NCBI GenBank assembly: GCA_946403965.1
Contig: CAMJBT010000005.1
Coordinates: forward strand, 1 to 64,000
Reading direction: 5' to 3'
Source: an uncultured Pseudobutyrivibrio sp.
GTDB taxonomy: Bacteria; Bacillota; Clostridia; Lachnospirales; Lachnospiraceae
Length of the DNA stretch: 64,000 nt
The position numbers and the translations under genes are program-made. A model generated the notes under the pieces. The model was not told where the DNA came from. It saw only the letters and a list, made by a program, of their open reading frames with translations, and did no database searches. Shown here piece by piece: positions 57,946-64,000 of the stretch (position 1 is the first letter of the stretch; each line of letters starts with the position of its first letter).

Positions 57946-58027
57946 GTACCTATCACTAGCACCTATCACTGGCACCAAGCACTACCACTTCACTCCACTC
58001 AGATAACCGCATCCCCTCAGGATTAAG

Positions 58028-60427
58028 TCATAAAAGATCCTTATCTTCTAAAAAAAGGTTAACACCTCTAGAATCCACTCGGATTCTTCCAGAATTCATA
58101 GTATACATAATCTGTGCGCCAGACTTTTCTAAACGGGAAACCGCTTCATCTGCTGGATGTCCATAGCGATTTTGCTTAGCACAGCTGATAACGGCAATAT
58201 CAGGAGAAAGCTCTTTAAGGAATTTCGAATCAGAACTATAGCGGCTACCATGGTGACTAACTTTTAATAAATTTACATGTTCTACCAATCCGCTTTGTAC
58301 TATAATTTGCTCCTGTTCGGATGCAATATCACCTCCAAAAAATGCTGTATACTCCCGTTTACCATCCATGTTTGAATCATAAGATAATAACAGTGATAAG
58401 GACAATGCGTTGACATTATCCCTATATAGATTTGCATTCTTTTCAGTTGGATAGACACATTTCAATGAGATATGTTTTGTACCAACGATATCCCCTTGTT
58501 TCATATACAAAACTTTGGTTTTATTTTCTTTTGCCAAGTTCATAATGTTAGCTAAGGCTTCGTTATCTTCCTTTGGGATATACTCCGTAAAAACAATATT
58601 TTTAATCGAATATTTTGATTCAAGTAATGAAATCAAACCAGAAATATGATCTTCGTCAGTATGAGAGACAAACCAATAATCAATGCTTCTCACTCCCTTA
58701 TACTTCAAGAAGGGAAGAATTGTATACTCGCCTACTTCTTTTGAAGAAGTACTACCACCATCTATAAAAAAATGAATACCATCTCCCGAATTAATATATA
58801 TTCCATCCCCTTGTCCAACATCTAAAATATCAATTTCAAAACTTCCAGTTCTTGGAATAAGCCATATTATAAATATCATAATTAGTAATGATACAATAAT
58901 CACTATCTGCTTTTTCTGAGTTATCAATATTTCCTTTTTGTCTTTTGATTCTCTTTGAAGCAAAGTCTCTTCAACTCTTTGAATATTTGTTATCAGATTC
59001 GTTTTTTCTCCAATTGCATTCCTATTCGCCACTACTTCTTTTATTACTTTAGCTAGTCTTATAATTTTTTCATGATAATGCACAATAATCACAACACACA
59101 CATAATAAAAAATAACTTCTCGCCAGGTACGATGCCCTACAATTAATGATGCACCTGGAAGTTTTGAAGCATTATCAGAAATCATTTCAAAAAAATAAAT
59201 GATTTCATGACAAATAAACAGCGGCCATTTAGCTAACGGCAAATATATCATTCCTAAAACGCCTGATACTAAACCTGCCAAAAGTAAAATTGGCATTAGC
59301 GGAAGTACCACTATATTTACAAAAACTGAATATATTGGAGTCTGATAATATAGCTGCGTGACAAGTGGTAGCATTGCTATTGTCATTCCAAGGGAAAATA
59401 TAAAACTGGAAACTATGTATTCTTTTATCTTTCCAGCCTTCTGTTTCCTTCTTTCCCTGGTATAGTCTCCATAAATTCTACTAATAGGAAGTACAACATA
59501 ATAAATCCCGAGGATTGCACCAAAAGAAAGAATAAAACTTCCGTTTTTTACATACAGTGGATTCTCCAGTAATAGAAAAATAGACATCACAGCCAGAGCT
59601 GTCAACATATCGTAGCTTTCCCCGGCAATCTGTGAACCAAGATAAATCAAGAACATTCCTATAGCACGAATAGATGAAATACTTCCTCCTGTTACACATC
59701 CATACATTATCGCTACAAATCCCGATACTATACCACTTGTAAAAAAGCTAAATCCTCTCTTTCGAAGAAGATTGTATAGCGCAATGCAAACAACTGACAC
59801 ATGTAACCCTGATACTGCCAAAATATGAGCTATACCAACGCTTTGAAATAACTCTTTTAAACAATTATCCAAATTTCCACGTTCGCCTATTACAACACTA
59901 GCAAGAAAACCAGCTTCCTCTCCATGTAAATAAGATTCATATACCTTTAAAAAGTATTGCCTTATTCTATAGGAAAAATCCTCTCTAGAAAAAATTCCTG
60001 CACTTAAGCCAGAAAGTTTTACATCTTCTATCTCAAATAATAAACCTAGAGAATTATAATAAACTTTTGTATCAAAGCCACCTTCATTTGTAGCAACAGA
60101 AAAAAGTTTTACTTTACCTACAATATTCACTTTACAATTATTTGGAATTTCTTCTGAATCAATTTTGAATATACAAGAAATGTTTTTTAGAATTTTGCTA
60201 CCCTTTTTCACCGTAGCATTTTTTAAATAATAAACGACTTTGTCGTTTTTAAGTTCCTTATGATATACCGTTCCTTCTGCTACTATTTGATCTCCAGTGG
60301 ATAAAGACCTTTCTACAACAGAAGCTTTGTCATATGCACCAAGTAAATCCCAGGGGGCATATGTGCTTATTAAAGCAAGCAGTAATATCAGTAAGGAAAC
60401 CTTGCACAGGAATCTTCCCTTAAACAT
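58028..60427 (-). CDS. comEC: Competence DNA channel ComEC/Rec2
   Basis: A 799-residue polytopic membrane protein that passes single-stranded DNA into the cytoplasm during transformation. It has an N-terminal OB-fold extracytoplasmic domain (about 35-165), the Competence domain with HILAVSGLHVSVVC and about ten helices (200-500), and a C-terminal metallo-beta-lactamase-like domain (about 530-790) with VSHTDEDHISG and KVSHHGSRYSSD. Complete and in frame. Hairpin chain 3 lies upstream and the 54-bp array downstream. With dprA and the ComM-like ATPase it suggests DNA uptake ability. Confidence 0.95.
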   Translation of the reverse strand: MFKGRFLCKVSLLILLLALISTYAPWDLLGAYDKASVVERSLSTGDQIVAEGTVYHKELKNDKVVYYLKNATVKKGSKILKNISCIFKIDSEEIPNNCKVNIVGKVKLFSVATNEGGFDTKVYYNSLGLLFEIEDVKLSGLSAGIFSREDFSYRIRQYFLKVYESYLHGEEAGFLASVVIGERGNLDNCLKELFQSVGIAHILAVSGLHVSVVCIALYNLLRKRGFSFFTSGIVSGFVAIMYGCVTGGSISSIRAIGMFLIYLGSQIAGESYDMLTALAVMSIFLLLENPLYVKNGSFILSFGAILGIYYVVLPISRIYGDYTRERRKQKAGKIKEYIVSSFIFSLGMTIAMLPLVTQLYYQTPIYSVFVNIVVLPLMPILLLAGLVSGVLGMIYLPLAKWPLFICHEIIYFFEMISDNASKLPGASLIVGHRTWREVIFYYVCVVIIVHYHEKIIRLAKVIKEVVANRNAIGEKTNLITNIQRVEETLLQRESKDKKEILITQKKQIVIIVSLLIMIFIIWLIPRTGSFEIDILDVGQGDGIYINSGDGIHFFIDGGSTSSKEVGEYTILPFLKYKGVRSIDYWFVSHTDEDHISGLISLLESKYSIKNIVFTEYIPKEDNEALANIMNLAKENKTKVLYMKQGDIVGTKHISLKCVYPTEKNANLYRDNVNALSLSLLLSYDSNMDGKREYTAFFGGDIASEQEQIIVQSGLVEHVNLLKVSHHGSRYSSDSKFLKELSPDIAVISCAKQNRYGHPADEAVSRLEKSGAQIMYTMNSGRIRVDSRGVNLFLEDKDLL

Positions 60428-60459
60428 CTAACCTCCTACTGCTCAAAAATTATAGGTTT

Positions 60460-60742
60460 TTGTGGGCTTTTTCCTTAAGTAGCCCACAAGAAGTTATAGA
60501 TTCCTGTTTTTCCTCAGAAAAACAGGAATGGTAAATACCATGAAAATAGATTTATCTATTTTCATGTCCTGCAAAGCAGGATTTTTGCTGACAATCTCAT
60601 TGTTTGGTCAGCAAGAAGTCATAGTTTTTTTGATTTTCATCAGAAAATCAAAAACCGGACATAGACCAATATTTTCTGAAAGAAAATTTTGCCTGGCAAG
60701 GCCAGGTTCTTGCGGGTCTTTTCCTTAAGTGGCCCGCAAGAA
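60460..60742. repeat. Hairpin chain 3 (about ten stem-loops) between gerMN and comEC
   Basis: Adjacent perfect or near-perfect stems, plus-strand coordinates: 60460-60489 (TTGTGGGCT), 60500-60529 (ATTCCTGTTTTT, 12 of 12), 60528-60541 (ATGGTA), 60541-60564 (TGAAAATAGAT), 60567-60581 (TCCTGC), 60585-60614 (TTGCTGAC), 60627-60654 (TTTTTGATTTT), 60667-60691 (CAATATTTTC, 9 of 10), 60692-60706 (CCTGGC), 60707-60742 (TTCTTGCGGG). The last ends four bases from the gerMN stop. The second half copies chain 2. Without T-runs these are not ordinary terminators. Confidence 0.92.
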
Positions 60743-60746
60743 GTCA

Positions 60747-61751
60747 TTAATTATCGTTTTTCACTTCATCCAAAGCTTCATCATCTTCATTCATGAATTC
60801 ATCATCATCCTCTATGTATGAATCATCATCCTCATCATAATCATTGTTGACAATGTTAGGATTTCTGGATATGGCCGATGACAAATCTACATCAATATTT
60901 GAGATATGAGGTGTCTCTCCATTGACAAGTATCTGTACCTGCTTAACTGTATCCAGCTCTGTAAGTGAATTTACTATCGAATAAAGAGTAACTTGTTCAG
61001 TAACACCAGTCACTGCAGTCTCTAATGTTGCATCAAAATTTACAATACAAACACCATTTTCTGAAACCGAAATAGAATTAATCTTTGTTCCTGATGGTAA
61101 TGTAGCTAAAAGCTTTTCATTATCAGGTCCTTTGAGAAGCTGTTCTATTACAAGCTTTTCCCTTGAAACATTTCTGCTGTAATAAACATGACGACTTTCA
61201 GGAACAACTGACATTCCATCTGCACTAGCAAAATATAGAGTCAAATCTGTGGCAAGCAATGAATCTGTCTCCTGACCAAAATCCTCTATGAAGGTATCGG
61301 CCGTCATAGCTCCCACAGCCTCTCCAGTTGAGTCTGTCAATGGCGCATTGTTGATATAGAAAGTAATATTTTTTACACCCTCTATCTGAGATAAAGTCTT
61401 TACTATAGCAGCGCGAACAAGAATCTCTGTATATATATCAAGAGAATCATATTCACCGACAAAATAAAGTTCCAAAGCACCATCGTTTAACTCCCAATTT
61501 TTCAGCTCCACGCCGCTTGGAATAGTGGTAATGTAATCAATATCATCAGTACTTTCCTTAAGCTTATCAATAGCCTCTGAAATCTGGTCGTTGGTCCCCT
61601 TCGACTGAAGATCATATGCCACAGGTGTAATACTTGTCTTATCCGTATTTACGTAATATACCTTAAAATCTCCTTTAGAAGCTTTGCCAGAGCAACCCAT
61701 TAGAGAAAGCATCATGATGCATACCAGTAAAAGACTAAATATCTTTTTCAT
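60747..61751 (-). CDS. GerMN-domain lipoprotein
   Basis: A 334-residue exported lipoprotein: signal peptide MKKIFSLLLVCIMMLSLMGC with the lipobox cysteine at 20, two tandem GerMN (Gmad) domains (about 55-165 and 180-290), and a very acidic tail (YDEDDDSYIEDDDEFMN). GerM of Bacillus works in sporulation and germination; non-spore genera carry such proteins beside two-component systems. Its start overlaps the histidine kinase stop by one base (TAATG), so it belongs to that signalling operon. Confidence 0.9.
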   Translation of the reverse strand: MKKIFSLLLVCIMMLSLMGCSGKASKGDFKVYYVNTDKTSITPVAYDLQSKGTNDQISEAIDKLKESTDDIDYITTIPSGVELKNWELNDGALELYFVGEYDSLDIYTEILVRAAIVKTLSQIEGVKNITFYINNAPLTDSTGEAVGAMTADTFIEDFGQETDSLLATDLTLYFASADGMSVVPESRHVYYSRNVSREKLVIEQLLKGPDNEKLLATLPSGTKINSISVSENGVCIVNFDATLETAVTGVTEQVTLYSIVNSLTELDTVKQVQILVNGETPHISNIDVDLSSAISRNPNIVNNDYDEDDDSYIEDDDEFMNEDDEALDEVKNDN

Positions 61752-63187
61752 TAATGGGCCTCCTTTTCAATAAAATTGAGAGGTATACGAACATCAAACG
61801 TAGAACCTTCTCCTAGCTTTGAACGAACCTTTATTTCGCCATTATGCATAGCAATAGCACTCTTTGTGATAGCAAGACCAAGACCCGTTCCACCAATCGC
61901 TCTGGAGTGTGATTTATCTGCGCGATAAAATCTATCAAAGATGTAGTCAACTGAATCCTCAGGAATTCCAAGACCATTATCCTCTACTTTTATAAAAAAG
62001 AATTGGTGATCTGAATTTAAAGAAATGTGCACCCATCCACCTTCTTCATTATATTTGATGGCGTTTTCAACAAGGTTGGTAACAACAAGTGTAAACTTTA
62101 CCTCGTCAACTTCTGCTACAACAGGCCTAAAAGATTCAAAAACAACCTCCACGTCAGCTTTTTCAGCAATCGGCTTTAGACGCTTTAAAATATGTTCAAT
62201 CAGCTCATTTATATTTACTGCTGAAACATTAAGCTTTGAATCACTTTTATCCATCCTGACAAGGCTTAAAAGATCATTGATAATTTTTGTTTCACGATCG
62301 ATTTCATCACCAATATCAAGCATAAATTCCTTGTACATCTCAATAGGAACATTCTCCGATTCATTTAATGAATCAGCCAGTACCTTCATAGATGTAAGTG
62401 GAGTTTTCAACTCGTGAGACACATTTGAAACAAATTCCTGACGAGACTGATCAATAGCCTGAAGCTTTTTAATAACTTCATTGAATTTTTCTGAAACATC
62501 CTCCAACTCTGTATATGACTTATTAGCCGGCAATTCATTAGAGTACTCTCTTATAATGGCATCTAAAGAATTCGACATTTTCTTCATTGGTTTTGAAAAG
62601 TAAATAGATACAAAGATTGACACAATTATAGCAAGGGAAATAATAATAACTGCTCCTATCAATGCATAAGAAACAAATATATCAATATTTTGATTAATAT
62701 ATTCCATAGACTTATTGATAATCAAAGTACCAACAAGCTCCCCCTCAGAATTGCTGAGAGGTACTGAAACTATTAGATATTTCGTAGCATCATCATAGTA
62801 ATACAAAGATTCTCCCTGTGTGGAACGAATAATATTATCCCATATTACTGTTTTGCCAACATCTACTGAATAAGAATCCTTAACGATAGTCAAGGCCGAA
62901 TTTACAACTAATATTCTTCCGTTGTAGCTATCTGCCATTGCCTTGAGTTCAGTATCAAGTACTGAATTGTATTCCCCTAAAACGTATCCGCTTGTAACAA
63001 TCTGATTATTGTATTGAGCGGCCTGTGCCATAAGATTTGCTGCATCTGTTCGAATTGAAACTGATTTATATGCGCCCAAATAAATAGGCACACAAACCAA
63101 AAATGGAATGATGCCTATTAGTAATATTATTATTGCATTTTTAAATCCTAAGCTATGTAAAACTGAAAAAAAACTTTTATTTTCCAT
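61751..63187 (-). CDS. Sensor histidine kinase of WalK/PhoR type
   Basis: About 478 residues: membrane helix 1 (about 15-35), an extracytoplasmic sensor domain, membrane helix 2 (about 170-192), a HAMP-like linker, HisKA with FVSNVSHELKTPLTSMK (phosphorylated His) and HATPase_c with NLVENAIKYNEEGG, VEDNGLGIP and GGTGLGLAI. The ATG at 63187 is preferred; a TTG at 63193 is an alternative, and the ribosome binding site (AGAGAG) is weak. It follows the response regulator and is coupled to gerMN. A cell-wall stress signal is likely but not shown. Confidence 0.93.
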   Translation of the reverse strand: MENKSFFSVLHSLGFKNAIIILLIGIIPFLVCVPIYLGAYKSVSIRTDAANLMAQAAQYNNQIVTSGYVLGEYNSVLDTELKAMADSYNGRILVVNSALTIVKDSYSVDVGKTVIWDNIIRSTQGESLYYYDDATKYLIVSVPLSNSEGELVGTLIINKSMEYINQNIDIFVSYALIGAVIIISLAIIVSIFVSIYFSKPMKKMSNSLDAIIREYSNELPANKSYTELEDVSEKFNEVIKKLQAIDQSRQEFVSNVSHELKTPLTSMKVLADSLNESENVPIEMYKEFMLDIGDEIDRETKIINDLLSLVRMDKSDSKLNVSAVNINELIEHILKRLKPIAEKADVEVVFESFRPVVAEVDEVKFTLVVTNLVENAIKYNEEGGWVHISLNSDHQFFFIKVEDNGLGIPEDSVDYIFDRFYRADKSHSRAIGGTGLGLAITKSAIAMHNGEIKVRSKLGEGSTFDVRIPLNFIEKEAH

Positions 63188-63230
63188 TAGCAACTCTCTT
63201 TAGTGATTAATATGCTCCCCTAGATATTGA

Positions 63231-63929
63231 CTACTTAAAATAGTAACCAACTCCCCATTTTGTAAGAACATACTTTGGCTCCTTAGGATTTGGCTCAATC
63301 TTCTCACGAAGACGTCTAACATGAACATCAACAGTTCTCTCATCGCCAGGGTAGTCTGCACCCCATATAGTCTTGAGAAGATTCTCTCTAGAAAATACCT
63401 TTTTTGGATTGTTAACCAATAAAGTAAGAAGTTCAAATTCCTTTGAAGTAAGATTATATTCAACATCAAGAATTGTTAATCGGCGGTTGTTCTTGTCAAG
63501 AACTACATCACCATACCTAATAACGCCTTCTTCAATCTCACGCTTTTCTGCAGCTGCTTTTGCCATAGAAGCACGTCTCATGATAGCCCTAAGTCTTGCC
63601 TTTACCTCAAGAATATTAAATGGCTTTGTAATGTAGTCGTCGGCTCCATACTCCAATCCAAGAATCTTATCCATATCGTCACCCTTTGCTGTAAGCATGA
63701 CAATAGGAACATTCGAAAACTCACGAATGCTCTGACAGACCTCAAATCCAGTAAGTTTTGGCAACATGACATCCAATAAAATCATGTCATATTCCTTTTG
63801 TTTTGCCATATCCAAAGCTTCCTGTCCGTCCTCAGCTGAGTCTACTTCCATACCATCCTGTACTAACGAAAATCGAAGTCCTTTAACAATGAGTGGTTCA
63901 TCATCAACTACTAATACTTTTTTTGCCAT
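63231..63929 (-). CDS. OmpR/PhoB-family response regulator
   Basis: A 232-residue response regulator: receiver domain (about 1-118) with the acidic pair VDDEP, the phospho-acceptor Asp in MILLDVMLPK (near 52) and ITKPF (Lys), and a C-terminal winged helix (about 135-232) ending VDVHVRRLREKIEPNP and WGVGYYF. It resembles WalR/PhoB; I do not assign a name. The ATG at 63929 (MAKKVLVVDD) has AGAGG six bases upstream. The ATG at 63935 touches that site and is unlikely. It heads the operon with the kinase and the GerMN lipoprotein. Confidence 0.94.
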   Translation of the reverse strand: MAKKVLVVDDEPLIVKGLRFSLVQDGMEVDSAEDGQEALDMAKQKEYDMILLDVMLPKLTGFEVCQSIREFSNVPIVMLTAKGDDMDKILGLEYGADDYITKPFNILEVKARLRAIMRRASMAKAAAEKREIEEGVIRYGDVVLDKNNRRLTILDVEYNLTSKEFELLTLLVNNPKKVFSRENLLKTIWGADYPGDERTVDVHVRRLREKIEPNPKEPKYVLTKWGVGYYFK

Positions 63930-64000
63930 AATCATCCTCTATTTTTGCTTAAATTTTTATTAGTTTATAAATCTGATTATAAATTCCATCACCGATTCCT

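Noticed and set aside
57425..58026. Open frames on both strands through the 54-bp repeats, which could encode an 18-residue repeat protein
   Set aside because: Two of the unit types are one base shorter, so the frame changes; no ribosome binding site precedes any start, and all frames are open simply because the unit lacks stop codons.
60528..60728. 66-codon plus-strand open frame within hairpin chain 3
   Set aside because: It is built entirely from inverted repeats, so the peptide has no independent pattern.
60460..60742. Hairpin chains as ordinary bidirectional terminators
   Set aside because: No stem is followed by a T-run on either strand, whereas true terminators in this window have clear ones.

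Overview
The window comes from a low-GC, Gram-positive anaerobe, almost certainly of the family Lachnospiraceae; a Butyrivibrio/Pseudobutyrivibrio-type rumen or gut organism is my best guess. This rests on CodY, a CIRCE-controlled hrcA-grpE-dnaK-dnaJ operon, a T-box on thrS, the fused FeoA-FeoB, class II GalT, HemW next to LepA, the many GGDEF proteins and the flagellum-type accessory proteins. Nearly everything is on the minus strand. The exceptions are a DUF1292 gene at 9.3 kb and lepA-hemW-rpsT at 45.2-48.6 kb.

Layout: 0-5.7 kb holds codY (cut by the window edge), topA, dprA and the comM-like ATPase gene. 5.7-13 kb holds trpS, a DUF5662 gene, a GlgX-like protein that has lost its catalytic residues, a DUF1292 gene, a UvrD-like helicase and gltX. 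13-16 kb is a three-gene envelope cluster (Cthe_2159-type beta-helix lipoprotein, DUF4956 membrane protein, VTC-domain protein). 16-22.7 kb holds a diguanylate cyclase, galT, cstA with an unknown partner gene, a DUF4037 nucleotidyltransferase-like gene and an isochorismatase-like hydrolase. 22.8-27.9 kb is the heat-shock operon. 28-29.6 kb is a sensor/GGDEF protein split by an in-frame TAG codon. 29.7-42.5 kb is an alpha-glucan utilisation locus: GH31, a LacI-type regulator with recognisable operators, a maltodextrin ABC transporter without its ATPase, a GH13 enzyme and a large surface protein with three CBM26-like modules and a GH87-like beta-helix. 42.6-45 kb is feoAB. 45.2-48.6 kb is lepA, hemW and rpsT. 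48.6-53.5 kb holds a PilZ protein, holA, a radical SAM protein and T-box-controlled thrS. 53.6-60.8 kb is a repeat-rich accessory stretch with a FliD-C-like protein, an unknown small protein, a NUDIX hydrolase, an amidase, a PD-(D/E)XK-like protein and comEC. 60.7-63.9 kb is a two-component system with a GerMN lipoprotein.

The most unusual signal is a family of chained, perfectly pairing hairpins found in three gene gaps: dnaK-dnaJ, NUDIX-95 aa gene, and gerMN-comEC. The modules recur with compensated stem changes, share loop cores, and each chain begins at or just beyond the stop codon of the upstream gene. Two unrelated minisatellites (about 36 bp and 54 bp) flank the PD-(D/E)XK-like gene in the same accessory stretch. 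Other points worth a look are the catalytically dead GlgX-like protein, the TAG-split GGDEF protein whose second half has its own ribosome binding site, and the surface glucanase. No rRNA, tRNA, IS element, prophage or CRISPR array was seen.
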